Position numbers and translations under genes: made by a program. The notes below the pieces were generated by a model. It was not told the origin of the DNA, ran no database searches, and was given only the letters and a program-made list of their open reading frames with translations. This document shows positions 46,331 to 59,600 of a stretch of DNA of 64,000 bases, piece by piece. The stretch lies in assembly GCA_027382625.1 (NCBI GenBank), contig JAJKFJ010021298.1, positions 1 to 64,000 of the forward strand, in the 5' to 3' direction. The first letter of the stretch is position 1. Each line of letters opens with the position of its first letter. Source of the stretch: Tetmemena sp. SeJ-2015. Lineage: Eukaryota; Ciliophora; Spirotrichea; Sporadotrichida; Oxytrichidae.

Positions 46331-49300
46331 CCCCGAGGACAAAGAGTAGTAAATTGATGATGAAACAGACGAGCAGAGAGCTCAAAGAGAGAGGGAGAGA
46401 CTCGATGCCATGACAATGCAAGAAATTGAAGAAGACCCAAATATCTCACCAGAGGTCAGGAGACAGATAAAGTAGAAGAGAAGACTTGAGGATCTCATTA
46501 AGAAGATGGAAATAGCTTTGAGACAAAAGGAAGTGAGAGATAAGATCACTCCCAGAGAGGCCACAAATGAATCCGCAAGGTATGTCAATCAGCACGTTTC
46601 TGGAAGCCACAAAAGAGTTGGAAGCAATGTCTCAATCAGGCAAAGGAATCATAAGCTTTAATATTCTGAGCTATTTCTAAGTCATAACCATCAAGTCTTT
46701 TATTGAATGGACGCGGAGACTCTTGCTCAAAGAGGTCAGAGCATAGCTTGGATGTTCAAAAATGCTCAGCATAGAGACTACGGAGAATTCTTCCAATCAA
46801 GAAGCACGAGCCTTCCTCCTAATTCTAGAGGCTCACCAGATAGGAGCCAAGCTCAAGGTTTCACAGATAAGTACAACGAGTTATTCCAGCGAGTTGACAG
46901 TGGTAATCCTCTGCTGGCTCTACCAGTCCTAAGATCGGTGTCAGCAGTCTTAAGTCCAACATCAACACTTCTAACAAGTTTCAGAATAGATCTACTTCTT
47001 ATAGTTACTATATTAAGTTGACTTCGAAGTAGACGAACTTCAAGTTCCAGCACGATGGAGAGACCATAAATGAGGATGATGAGGAGTCGCACGAGATTAC
47101 AGTCCTGATGGACCAAAATCAGAGTAGCCCCATCACTCTCAAGAACCAGCGCCTTAAACTTAAGGAGGGAAGTGGCAAGAAGAAAGCCAAGGAGGCTACT
47201 CCTCCGGAGACTATCAGTGGAGTTCAGACTGGAGTTCATGCTAGCGTGGCCACTATCAATTGAACTTAAAGTTTAAACTTATTATTTAAATATCGGAGGA
47301 ACAATAGCTGAAAACGATTCTGATCCTGAGTTGATAAAGGCAGCTAAGAAGCAAGTTCATTAGAGTGCAGCAATTAAGGGGCTGCCTCCTAAGATCAAGA
47401 TTGATAACAAGCTTAACACTATCAGCAACCCTTCAAGGATTCTTAACTCTTGTAAAATGTGCATAGTGTTTGAATTCTTTTTTTATTAAGTTGATTTTGG
47501 ATTCCTAGAAACAACAGTGGGCAACATGCGAATGTCTCGCTTGGCTTGGTCAAGTGTTTGAACTAGAGAACTCTCGAGATAACTCAGTTGTGCCTAGCAA
47601 GGTAATGATGGGGGTATGGCAGGGATCAAGAACTCTAAGCTGACTCCTGCAAAGGGTCCAACCAATAGAAACAGATAAAATTATATGAAGAATATGAATT
47701 AGAGAAAAGCAGCTCAGAAGATAGACGACGAAAAGAAGAAGAAGGCCTATGAGAAGCTGTAGCAGGGTTTTGACATATTTGAGTTCCTGGACAGCCACAG
47801 CAACTTAGAGCAGGACGAGAACCAATTTGGAGACGACGAGCAGTCCCACAACCTCTCAAGGGATGATAGAATATAAGAAAGATATTCTTATTATTTTGAG
47901 TGATAGCGAGGAGGAAGATGAAGAGAGAGGAGGAGCGCAGCAAGCCCAAGAGAGGGAAGGTGGTGCAGCAGATTATCGATGACTTGGATATCGACCAGGA
48001 CGCAGGCCAGTTCAGGATGGAGAAGCAGACCACTCAGGGCAACACCACTCACTTCGAGGGCAAGTCTACTTTCACTACCTCAGATGCCAACAAGACCCTC
48101 TCCAAAAGAAACCAAGTATTATCCTAATAAAGATTCAGTCATTTAGTTGACTTTAAACTAAGTAAGCAACAGAGAGGGAAAGTCTCAAGTCAGATTTGAG
48201 AAGCAGGATTCGCCAGATCATTAAAACCCGCAATAATCTAAGTTCTGTATTTAATTTCATCCTAATTTTAATTGCTTGAATTAACTTATATGCGAGATCT
48301 AATTAATTTAATTCTTTTGTTTGGAGTTTGATTAGGCCCTGAGGCTATTTGAGAATCCTACTTTCAACGAGACAAATCTAAAATAAGTATAAAGCCAATT
48401 CGCTTTATAAGGTGTTTTAAATGGGGGAACGATGTCGACCATAATCATCGAGAAGAAAAAGAAAACGAGTGCAGCTATTCTCAGCTTAATAAAAATAGTA
48501 AAGAGTAAATAACTTACACTAAATTTGAGGATAACAATGCCTACAATAGGAGGAAGAGTGTTATGCCCAAGAAGAGTTTCTACAAACACAAGTTTGACCC
48601 TGATGAAGAAATGGAAGATGAGGAAGAAGATCATCTTAATAGCAATTACTCTAGAATTTTTATTATACTTTAATGTAGATGCCAGCTAGGGTAGAGTCGA
48701 TTCCAAGGCTAGTCAGGGAGGCCAAAATGGAAGGAACACACCAAGCAACAACAATGCATAATCTCAACCCACAGATAGGGGCAACAACTCCCCCAGAGGA
48801 GGAGGCCAAAGACCTAACACCAGAAATGGCAATGGCAGAAGCATTACTGGAGGCAGTGGGCAGCAGAAGCTTACCTTTAAGGAGAAGGCGATGCGTTTCT
48901 TCAAGATCACTCCCAAGCGAGGAAGAAGCAAGCAGTAGAAGGTCAAAGACGCAAACAACATGAATAAGAGTCTTATAAACAGGAGTAAGTTCAAATAACA
49001 CACTTGCTTTCAATTTTATTTGAATAGGAGTAGCAGTAATAATTCGCACTCAACGAGACCATTTCATAATTCAAGTCCACTATTCTCAGAAAGAGAACTA
49101 CTCAGTCACAGCCAAGGCCTACTGGACCTTTACCAACTTCCTACTCTATCCTGCTCAACGATCAAGATTTGGAAGCTCTGATTTTATAAATGCAAGTAAA
49201 ACTCATTATAAAGCTTCTACTTTGAATGGCCCATCTAAGAATGCAACTGTAAGAGCAAAGTCTCTTCACTAGAGGGCAAAGCAACTGCACAAGGACACAG

Positions 49301-51650
49301 TCGAGTTCAACCGTAGGATTCTCGCCATGAATAAAAAGAGAAACTATGATCCCCTTATCTTCATCATTACCTATGTTGAATTAATTAAACTAGTTCTTCT
49401 AGGAGGCAGTTAGAAATATCGGAAAGACCAAGGCTGAGATTAAGAAGGAGAAGCAGGACCTCCTCCTAAAGAAGAGATTCATTCAGCTAGGTGGAGGCTT
49501 TGAACTTCCTCCTCCTACCAGCAAGGCCTTCAAGCGAAACAAGCGCAAGCTCATGAGGAGTGGCACAGTCACCAAGGACACACTTTTCAAAAAGCGCTTC
49601 AGATCTCCACTAGACTCACCTGATAAATATGAGTCGCATCGATGAATAATGTCACTTGATTGATTGAATGCTCGACACTTTTTGAGTTTAGAGATGGCGA
49701 GGGAGAAGGAGAAAGTTCTCCAAATAAGGCCAGTTTCGTAGACTAAGACTTTATGCTTGAGATGCTCAGAGTCAAAGAATGAGGTGAAGGAGAAAGAAAA
49801 AGAGTTTGGGTATGAGTAGGAGGTAGAGCCCATAGACATAGAAACAGCCATGCACAAGAAGAAAAAGAAGATCTCCCTCAAGCTCAGGAATTACAAGTAC
49901 TCCTCTATAGATGACATCTTCGAAAGAAGGAATCAGCTGCCTGAACAGGAAGCTGCCATTGCAGATTAGCCACCCACTCAAAACAAAGTAGCACTCACTA
50001 ATGGCGGTGACGAGGCAACTTTGGTTGAAAACGCAAAGGTTGAGATGCTCAAGCCACAGAAACTCCGCCAAGCTTTCGGAGCTTTCAACTTACCAGTGAG
50101 GAAAGGAGTCCGAGGCTTCTAGAAGAAAGTCATCCTACAGCAGAAGCGATTCCATGAGGACTTGGAAGATTTCAGAGAGTCAGATGAAAATCAGGATGAC
50201 GCTTTGAAGAAGCTGGAGGACTTCTATAACTAGTATCATAGATCGGATATCCACGTCACAGGTACACTCTCAATCGTATTTGAAAAACCAAAGCACGAGA
50301 ACAAGATGATGAATGTGAACTACTACTACAACATCCACCCAGAGAATTACAAGATTAAGCCTTCACAGAGCAGAGACAACAGCTAGATCATTCCAACCAC
50401 TCCTGGAGGGAACAATTTAAACATAGACAACTCGATCATGAACAACTCTCGCTTCATGCAGATGAACACCATGAACAATAACAACATATTCATTAGCAAC
50501 TTTGGAGAACCCGAACGCCATGAAAGCAAGGAGTCAGTCTATGATAACAATCTTTCTATTGGCTCTCTCGGGGGAGCTAAATTAAAGTTATACCAATAAG
50601 CCAGTTAGACTTATTTTATGAGTTAGTATCCAAAGATCTGGAGAGGGTTCGGTCAAGAATTAGATAAGCATATTTTGAATTTCACTTAGTTGTTGTTTGA
50701 ATGTGTCCGGGGAAAGCATTCAGTCATCATCTGAGAGCAAGCAGCAATCCAGGATGGCCCAAGAGGAAATTCCTTAACACTTCAAGAGTAAGCGGGCGAG
50801 GAAAGGGCTCTCGACCTACCTCAAGCCGCAAAGGTCCCCGAACCCCCAAGAGCACCAGCAAGTCTCAAATTAATGCTACTAACGCCAGTGGTAAGAGATC
50901 AGGCTCAGTGGGAATCAACCCCAACGGATCTAACAATACAAAGGCTGCAGCAACATCTGGCTACTAAGTCATCCAACGACCCGAGGCCTTAAATGATAGA
51001 CAAATCCTTAGACGACTAAATGATTATCAATTGTAAATTTGAGAAGTGTTCGATCTGCTGTTGTGGATTTCAATTAAAAATAAATGATAATGTCAAGAAG
51101 TCGAGAGTGTTCAGCCTGATTAAAATTATTTAGGCCTTTTTTCCATCAGCCAAGTCAACTTTAGCAGATACCCGACCATCATTCCTCGCAAAGATATTAA
51201 CTTGTTGACCCCCTTTTTCTACTTATTGCAAAGGAGAAGATGTGCAAGCTAAGAAGAAACAGAAGAAGCCTCCTAAGAAGAAAGGAAAGGATGGCAAGCC
51301 TCATAAGTAAGAGGACTAAACAGAGGATGAGGTCTCAGATACATCACAAGAGCAAGAGAACAATTTAGATGACTATTTCATTGACAGAGATTTCCTAAAT
51401 TATTATTCAATATAATGAGAGTAGCTATGATATTTGTTTAAATGACAAAGAGGTCATCAAGGCAAAATCTGGAGCTTAGAGGAAGAAAATTGTGCTTAAA
51501 ATCAGTTGCTATGTTGTCTATATATGCTTAGCTTAATTTTAAATTGACACTGTGGAATGGAGTGGCTAAGATATCATCCAACGCTTTGACCCTTATAAAA
51601 CGAGAATTGCTCTTAACAGTCTCAATCAGATCAGAATCTTTAATTCTTAA
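46330..51650 (+). CDS. CavP domain I-II cytoplasmic linker, very long
   Basis: About 5.3 kb of plus-strand pieces rich in Lys, Glu, Gln, Asn and Ser. Examples: MDAETLAQRGQSIAWMFKNA (46.7 kb), KVVQQIIDDLDIDQDAGQF (48.0 kb), the start and middle of a Lys/Arg-rich stretch at 49.5-50.1 kb, and a basic Ser-rich piece SRVSGRGKGSRPTSSRKGPR (50.78 kb). No enzyme motif is seen. The length and composition match the CavM linker, suggesting that both belong to one gene with domain II. Pieces change frame at AT-rich inserts that were not all resolved. Confidence 0.6.
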
Positions 51651-51679
51651 GATTTATGAATAGACGTGATTGAAAGTCT

Positions 51680-52735
51680 CTATGTCTTAATTTGAATCTG
51701 GCCTTATGGATTCTATGGATACTTCAAGAGATGGAGGACTCTACTGAAAAAGGTTATGAAGAGCGGCCCAATTGAGAATCTGATGACTCTTCTTGTGTTT
51801 ATGAACACTATCATCCTTTCACTCGATCACTACGGCATCGATCCTGATACACAAGGCGTCCTCAAAGTTTACTATCAATTATTGAAAAGTTAAGTAAGAA
51901 TATCCTATTTCAAGTTTCAACACATTCTTCACAATAATCTTCGCAGTAGAGATGTTCCTAAAGATTGGAGCTGTGGGAATTGTAAAGTGGCTGAGGGATA
52001 AGATGAACTACATGGATGGAGGTATCGTCATGCTCTCCCTCGTAGAGTTAGTCTTCATGTCTGGATCAGGAGCATACATCATCATTTTAAGATCTCTTTG
52101 AAATATCGCATTCAGTGCGTTCAGGTCTATAAGAATGTTGCGTACGCTGAGAGTGCTGAGAGTAGCAAGACTGCTGAGAGGCATGAAATCCATGATCAAT
52201 ATCATTTCAGTCATCTAACGCTCCCTCTCCAGCTTCGTCTATCTCGGAATGCTACTCTTTTTGTTCATATTCATCTATGCTCTACTTGGAATGCAGCTCT
52301 TTGGAGGCAATTTCAACCAAGATGAGGATAACAACTCAAGGTATAAACCTTAGTTCATTACTATCTAGAGTTAATAACGTTGAGCATTTTAATGGCAATT
52401 GGTTTAACTTCGACTCCTTTGACAAGCATTCGTGACCTCTTTCATTCTGCTGACTATGGAGAACTGGAACTCAATTCTCTATCTGGCCATGGGAAGTGAA
52501 GTGAACAAGGGCATCACTGTGGTGTACTTCATATCCTGTATCTTTATCGGTAACTACATGCTGCTCAATCTGTTTTTGGCCATCCTGCTAGATGCTTTCA
52601 CCACTGTAGATGAGGAAGATCATGAAACGCCTGAGAAAGCTATACAAAGAGAGAAAGATAAGCTGGATGCTCTTAATCAAAAGGAGGGAGAGGATCTTAT
52701 CATAGGCCTTGAGGAAGAATGAGTATCAGATAAAT
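51680..52735 (+). CDS. CavP domain II
   Basis: S1 [21 protein letters not shown]2 [21 protein letters not shown]3 [21 protein letters not shown]4 about 52,100-52,195 with Arg repeats ([14 protein letters not shown]), S5 [20 protein letters not shown], filter [17 protein letters not shown] with Glu, S6 [20 protein letters not shown], then the linker [20 protein letters not shown], which CavM has as TPEKRAAREKERI. An insert at about 51880-51920 separates VLKVYYQLL from NTFFT. Confidence 0.85.
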
Positions 52736-53935
52736 TATCTCTTAACTCTATCTACACATTTAAGGAAATAGAGGGAGCTCAGGCTGCTCAGGGAGATAAG
52801 AAAAAGCAAAAGAAGAAGAAAAAGAAGAAGAAGCCAAGTGGCAAAAAGAGCGAGCAAGTAGTGAGTAACATCTTGGATGAGTCAGTGGAGGCAGATCTTG
52901 AAGCACTTGAGGCAAGAAAGAAAGAGCTTGCAAATTAGAAAGGCATACTTTTCGATGGTATTGAGTGCGAGCGATCTTGTTACATGTTCAGAAAATAAAA
53001 TCCCATGAGAAAGTTCAGCTATATCTTAGTGCATGACAATAGATTCGAAAACTTCATTCTCTGTGCTCATCATTTTGAGTTCACTCAAATTGATTTTCGA
53101 TACCTACTACTTTAACGCTCCAGATACTGACCCTGTAGTGAAAATAACAAAGTAGCTTGATCTTGTCTTTACGGTTTTATTCACTGGAGAGTGTGTTTTG
53201 AAGGTCATAGCATTTGGTTTTATATAGGATGAAAACTCTTACTTGCGTGAGTCCTGGTCTTAACTTGACTTCTTTATCGTGACAACTTCTTTGATAGACG
53301 CTTCTTTCAGTTCAGTTAATATCCAGATCATTAAAATTCTGAGGCTGCTGCGTATCCTCCGTCCTTTGAGATTCATCTCTCACAACTCTTCTATGAAGAC
53401 GGTAGTCGTGGCTCTGTTTTCTTCTATGGGAGCTCTTTTAAATGTGGGTATCGTGGTTATTTGCGTCTTCCTCATGTTTGCAATCCTTGGAGTTAATTTG
53501 TTCGCAGGAAAACTCTAATACTGTTCAGTTGACTATTAGTAATGGATTTTTTGCATACATGCCGTAAAAATATATGGCAACTTAATTTTGCGATACTATG
53601 TTATCTAGAATTCCGATACTTGCTTTAAGAGAAGAGGAGAGTGGAAAACTTACAGTTAGAATTTTGACAATGTTATAAGAGGTATGCTGACTTTGTTCGT
53701 GGTGGCAACTCAAGAGGGCTGGCCTGATGTGATGTATCAGTACACAGATATCACCGGAGTAGAATCAGGTCCTTAGGAGGCAGCCACTTTCAATAACGCT
53801 TTCTTCTTCGTGGCATTCGTGTTCATCGGCTCTTTCTTCTTTATGAATCTCTTCGTCGGTGTGCTCTTTATGAATTTCGAAGCTGCTTAAAGAGATGAAA
53901 AAGAAGCTGGTATCATCAAAAAAAAGTTAATTATA
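52735..53935 (+). CDS. CavP domain II-III linker and domain III
   Basis: Lys-rich linker, then SNILDESVEADLEALEARKK, the S1 region (RFENFI, LIFDTYYFNAPDTD; the frame shifts by one base near 53,050), S2 QLDLVFTVLFTGECVLKVIA, S3/S4 SWSQLDFFIVTTSLIDASFS with sensor IIKILRLLRILRPLRFISHN, S5 VICVFLMFAILGVNLFAGKL, filter VVATQEGWPDVMYQYTDI with Glu, and S6 FVFIGSFFFMNLFVGVLFMN. An AT-rich insert follows QYCSVDYQ (about 53,535-53,610). This is the intact single-copy counterpart of the region that is triplicated in CavM. Confidence 0.85.
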
Positions 53936-55100
53936 TGTAGCTAAATAATTTAAGCTATGTTGCTAGAAGGCCATGAGATAAAGTGGGTGGATATGATGAA
54001 GATGATATTGGATGCTAAGCCTGAGATTATCAAGATCCCCAAGAATCCTATCAGTCGCTTTTTCTATATGGTTACCAAACCTGATGGCAAATTCGATTTC
54101 ATCATTATGTGCTGCATCATTCAAATTTTCACAGTACTCATTTAGCTTAATATAATCTTCATTCTAAACATGTTCTAAATGGCGATGACTTTTGAAGGAA
54201 TGACCCAGGCCTACTAGCAAGGATTAGCCTATTTAAACTACTTCTTCACTGGAGTTTTCACCTTAGAGTTCCTAATGAAGATAATAGGCAATGGTTCTAA
54301 CTACTTTGTTCCGCGGATGGCACAAGTTCGATTTCTTTGTAGTCGTGTCCTCTTATATCGATATAGTAATGTCTTAGCTTTCAGCGAATTCTCTCAAATT
54401 CTTAAGAGTGGCTCCTCAGCTTGCTAGAGTGCTTAGAGTGCTTCGTGTCAGTAGATTATTCAGACTTCTTAACAAATAAACTTAAAATAAGCAACTATAT
54501 ACAGATGAGTAGCTAATTTTAAGATTACAAGGGTCTTCAAGCACTTCTTTAGACTATAGCTTTCTCTCTACCGTCTCTGATGAACGTTTTTGCTTTGTTG
54601 ATGCTCGTGTACTTCATATTCTCAGTCTTGGGCGTTTACATGTTCAACTCAATCACCGAGGGAAATATAATTGATGACCAGTACTTCAACTTTGTCAACT
54701 TCTCCCAGGCAATGATTATGCTATTCAGAGTTTCAACAGGTGAAGACTGGCCGACTATCATGTACGATACTATGAATACCTCCTCTGACTGCATCCCAGG
54801 CAAGAACTGCGGACTCTCTTACTCCCCAGTCTTCTTCATAATCTTCGTGATGGTGCAGTCCTACGTTATGCTGAATCTGTTCGTGCTGATCATCCTACAA
54901 CAGTTCGAACTCTATTACCTACCCAATGATAATGTGCTACAGCAGTTTGGTGATGATCTGCAGAGATTCAAAATCACCTGGATCAAGTTCTCCAGAGAGT
55001 TCACTGGCATCAAAATACAAGCTACTGATCTAAACTTAAGCAAAAATTATGACTCAATTCTATTTTTAAATGCATATAGTATAAGAGTTTAGTACCCTTC
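53935..55100 (+). CDS. CavP III-IV linker and domain IV
   Basis: Linker GHEIKWVDMMKMILDAKPEI and FFYMVTKPDGKFDFIIMCCI (S1), S2 YFFTGVFTLEFLMKIIGNGS, S3 about 54,315 HKFDFFVVVSSYIDIVMS (one extra C at about 54,310 shifts the frame), S4 KFLRVAPQLARVLRVLRVSR, S5 MNVFALLMLVYFIFSVLGVY, filter RVSTGEDWPTIMYDTMNTSS with Glu, and S6 VMVQSYVMLNLFVLIILQQF. An IES (54906-54947) lies at the end of S6. Confidence 0.85.
54906..54947 (+). other. In-frame IES after CavP domain IV S6, pointer CAGTT
   Basis: ctacaaCAGTTcg (54901-54905) ... cagCAGTTtgg (54943-54947), 42 bp without TGA. Removal gives LIILQQFGDDLQRF. CavM, which has no insert here, reads LIILQFRDDLEKF. Confidence 0.85.
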
Positions 55101-56654
55101 TTTAGAGACATGGAAGGAAGACTCAGCTTTGGAACAGCATCAGAGTCTGAAATCCTCAGGAACTTAGTCAAGATGAACTTAGAGAGTGAAAATAAGAATT
55201 GCAGAAATAATCAATGCTTATAATTGTGATGAGGAGGGTTTTATATACTTCAATGAGATGCTCTTTAAAACTATGAAGCGAGTTTATGGCATGGAGCGAT
55301 CTCGAAAGCGCATACTTATTGAAATTGAGCTTAAGACTCTTGAGCGACTCCAGCAGATTAAGTTGAGGATAGCTACTAAGGACCGTAAAGAGCAGAGAAT
55401 CAAAGCAGTCACTGTCAATCCTTTCCTAGCAGTTATGTACAAGAACATGTCTTTCAAGGCTTGGAGAAAGATCTATTGTAAGTTAACTATGATACCAATT
55501 TTACAAGTCTTTGATGATATTTTTCAACTCTTTTATAGAAACAAACTCGCCAAAGCGCTAAGAGGAGCAAGAATTTGGACTTGATAGAGAAAGTTCAGAC
55601 GAAGACATGGAATCTAACAATGTGATTGTGGACGGAGATGACGAATATTAGTATGTGACCGACTAGGATATGGCTTGCAACTCGGATGAAGATAACTTTG
55701 AGGGTGACTCCTCGCAAAAGAACCTATTCCAGGAGAGATCTATCAACGCTTTGATAAACGATGTCAACGCTATAGTCACTCCAGGCGGCCCCAACGATCC
55801 GATATCATTATTTAATAAACTGTAGTTTATCTTTCCTATTTCCTAAATCGAAATTCAGACTGGAGTCAAACAGAAGTGGCATATCAACTGAGAGAAGGAA
55901 TAAGTTTGGAGCTTAGAAAAGCATGAGCGAGATGATTGAGAAGAATCCATTTGTGGGAGTACCAGATACTAATAGCCAAACACCAGGTCGATAAATGAAC
56001 CCTACCTCCTCATCACATAATCAGCTAATGAGTGTAGCTACAGCCAGGAATACTCACAGTCCTGTCGATAATAACAACTTAGATACCTACGCAGGAGGTT
56101 AGATTGAAACCCCCAAAGGCAATGAAACTTCTATAAATGGCCAAGGAAACGGGTATGTGAGTGGAGCAGCTACAGAGAGCGGCTTCAAGATTAAACTGCA
56201 GTAGACTGCCACAACTTCAAGTGGCTTCGATGCAGCTCCTATTACTGGAAGCATTTAATTATAGGGGGTGAACTAAATTATTCTAAATTGAAGAGACACT
56301 AAGAGGAATTACGGTGATAAGGGAAAGTTAAGAACTGGCGAGCTTGAATTGATAGATGAGAAGGAGGAAACTGGAAAAGCTTATTCACCAGCAGAAAATA
56401 CCAACTCAGGCAAAAATAAAGGTAGCGCAATTAATGGGTCAGCATCTCATAGCAAGAAGAAGAGCAATCCAGCTCCATTAAACCAGAAAAAGGTTAATTC
56501 TCAAACGACAGGTAATCATAAACACTCTCTTAGCAAGCAACATACTAATGAGAGACATATTTTTTTTTAAAAAATAAAATAAATAATTTCAAGAGGCAAA
56601 AAATTATTATGTTTTAAATACTTATCTCTTTTTGCTTTATTTATAGGCCTTTGA
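55100..56654 (+). CDS. CavP C-terminal cytoplasmic tail
   Basis: EGFIYFNEMLFKTMKRVYGM and TVNPFLAVMYKNMSFKAWRK, then an intron at 55478-55538 (GTAAGT...TATAG, 61 nt), an acidic part (RESSDEDMESNNVIVDGDDE), and Ser/Thr/Asn-rich tail. In the unspliced frame TGA comes at 56289-56291; a 28-nt GTGAAC...AAGAG insert could extend it through a Lys/Asn/Ser-rich piece to TGA near 56652. The FNEMLF block with the preceding DEEG resembles an EF-hand-like segment found after domain IV in calcium channels; this is not certain. Confidence 0.7.
55478..55538 (+). other. Intron conserved between CavP and CavM
   Basis: GTAAGT...TTATAG, 61 nt, after KAWRKIY. CavM has an intron of 82 nt at the same codon phase (1207-1288). 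The intron therefore predates the duplication of the two channels, unlike most of the IESs compared here. Confidence 0.8.
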
Positions 56655-56671
56655 AATTATAAAGACTGTTG

Positions 56672-59600
56672 ATGAGTTAATCTGATGAAGAAGATAATGA
56701 AATGAGAGCTATGGAAAATTAAGTTGCATAAGAATTTGCAAGTAATCAGCAGTACACACTACAATCATTTTATAATTTTTGTTTAACTCAAAACCTTTTA
56801 TTTAAATATAGTAAATTATCATTATCTTTAATAATGATTGGGAGCAGCAGATAATGCAACAAGTAACATCCAGAATAGTAGTTTGGAATAGCATCAACTG
56901 CAAATGCTCACAGAAGAGATTCTTGCAGCAAACGAAGGAGGAACAATTAACGGTACCTATGAGGAGTTCATTAAAGTTATTTTAAGTCGTTGAAAAATTG
57001 GTTTCTCTTCAGATTAATTTTATACTTTCAATTTCGTAATGACAAGTGCGATCCCGCTTCTGTTTGCAAATACCTGTCGCTTTATAATGTTTCAGATCGT
57101 GAAAGAAAAAGAAACAATGATCTATAAATCCTTCTGCACGCTTAACATGAGTTCATTAGCCTATGCTTTTTCATTCATTGCTATTCAGTTCTTCAATTGC
57201 TTATTCTAATTATAATAAGTATATCTTATAAAAAGTTTATTCACAGCTCTATTGCTTACGCTATCAAACATAGCTATCATCAATGATATCAATGAAATAA
57301 AATTTCCGTTCTTTTTACATGATGGTTGGGAAGTGGTTTTGCTTTTCTTGACTTTGTTTCTGTTCGGCATAGCCATGATAAGTTTCTCTCTGACTATAAC
57401 CACACTCTTCAATGATTCAAAGTTTTCAACCCAGGTAGGATTCTTGGCACTCTTCCTACCTGTTTTCATTTACATATCGATTGAAGTGTTCCTATTCTAG
57501 TATTCCTACAACCTGATACCTATACTTTTATAATGATATGTAATTATTTAAGGAATTACTTTCTTGGTTTCCTCACATTCCATGCATGAAGCTATCTTAA
57601 CTGTACTTGTGAGCTTACTTCGATCCTAATAAGAAGGTCACAGATGCTAATGAATGCCTTTAATTCCTACTATTAATCTTAAATGCAGTCTGCTGGTTCG
57701 CACTAAACCAAAATGAGTTTAATTTTAGAAAAAATTATATTCTATAAGGTTTCTAGTTTATATTTGTTGCTAGATAGAGTAATCAATAAAAACAAGAATC
57801 TGTTGTTTCCCAAGGAGTAAAAGCAATAAATAGATAAGAAAGCTGATAAAGGAGGGAGGATTGCTACTTAGTAATCATCTACTAGGAAAAACTCTCACAG
57901 TTCGGTAAACCTCACTCATGGAAATGAAGAAGACAAGGAGTTTAATTCCTAATTATTAAATAGCCCGCAACAATACAATGAGCAGTTAGATTGTATAAAG
58001 ATAGATAGAGTATCTAAGGCATTCCTTTTTCCTTTATTAAATATTATACAATGCATTTGGAGACTGCCAAGTTCTCAAGAATTTTTCACTCAGATTAAAG
58101 ACTAATAAGATTGTTTGCTTGTTAGGAAACAATGGCTCAGGAAAAACCACTTTGATAAATTTGCTAGTTGGCTTAATTAAGCCTGACTCTGGAAGTGTGA
58201 GCATCTACGGCCATAGTTTAGAAAAAGAGTTGCACGTTTGCAGAAGCAGCATTTGTCTTTGCTAATAATTTGACTTTCTATTGAATGACCTCACTCCTCG
58301 GGAGCATCTCTATCTTGTCTGCAAAATGAGAGCGGTGGATAATTCTAAACTCGAGAAAGTGTAAATGTGTATAGAGCTATATTTCTTAATAAGTGATTGA
58401 TGAGACTCTTGAAGTAGTGATGCTGAGCAAGGAACAAAACAAAAAAGCGAAGAACCTTTCTGGAGGCATGAAACGGAAGCTATCTCTGGGTATGGCTCTG
58501 ATAGGGGACGCAAAGTTTATTATCCTGGATGAACCCACTTCTTGTCTTGACTTCTAATCTCGAATTAGCTATTAGCTATTTGAGACTTATCGAATTTATT
58601 TGAATGCAAGTATGGAGGATTATCAAGGATATAGCGAAAGATAGGACTATTCTGATGACAACCTAGCACATAGAGGAGGCTAGACTATATAGCTGATAAG
58701 ATCTGCATCCTAAAAGAAGGGCGAGTGCTTCATTTTGATACTCCATAAAATCTCAAGAAGATGCACAGCTATGGTTTCAAGCTAGAGATAACACCTGAAC
58801 ATCCGCAGTTCAATCAAGAATTCACATTTTACTAATCACAAATAGCTAAATATGTACTGAGCTAGCTCGAGAATTCTTACATACTTGAGCCAAGAACGCT
58901 CAATAAGTTCAAAAAGAGAATTGGCTCCTTTTAATTTATTAAAGTTAACATTCATGATTCCTTACAAGCATCAAGTCTAGATTGCTTCAGTTCTCGATGA
59001 GTTATTGAATAAGTATCCAAACTTCATTCCTGATATAAGCATGAACTCTCTTGAAGATGCTTACTTACATATCTACAATGAATCAGTGAACGACTACTTA
59101 GAGTAACTAAAGCTCGATAACCTGCTTTCAGATTCTAATGAAGGGGACATCTCGAGTCTTGAATAGACTGTACAAACAAAGAACGCTAAATTCTCTCTTG
59201 ATGACTCGCGAATGAATTAATTCCAGGCTATGGAGAGGAAACAAAGCTCATTATCCTATCCTTACAGGAACACTTTAGCTAAGCTAATGATTAAAAGGCC
59301 TGCTTCCCTAGAAAGAGGAACTTTTAAACAAATACTCCTGATGATTCAAGTGAGGTTCAAGTTTTTCGCCAAGTCTCCTCGACTGTGGTTTTTCTTTATG
59401 CTTCTCTGTATGCCGCGAATGATCATAGATATTATGATTGATGTGATTCGTTAGGATAAATCTGACTACTACAATAGATTATGATGACCATAATTAGGGT
59501 TCAGACTTTAGTGTTTTGCCTTATATCTGGAATTTTCTTGTACGTTCTTGGCAATGATTTTTAACTCAGAGAAGACTGCTATGAGGATGATGGGTCTTAG

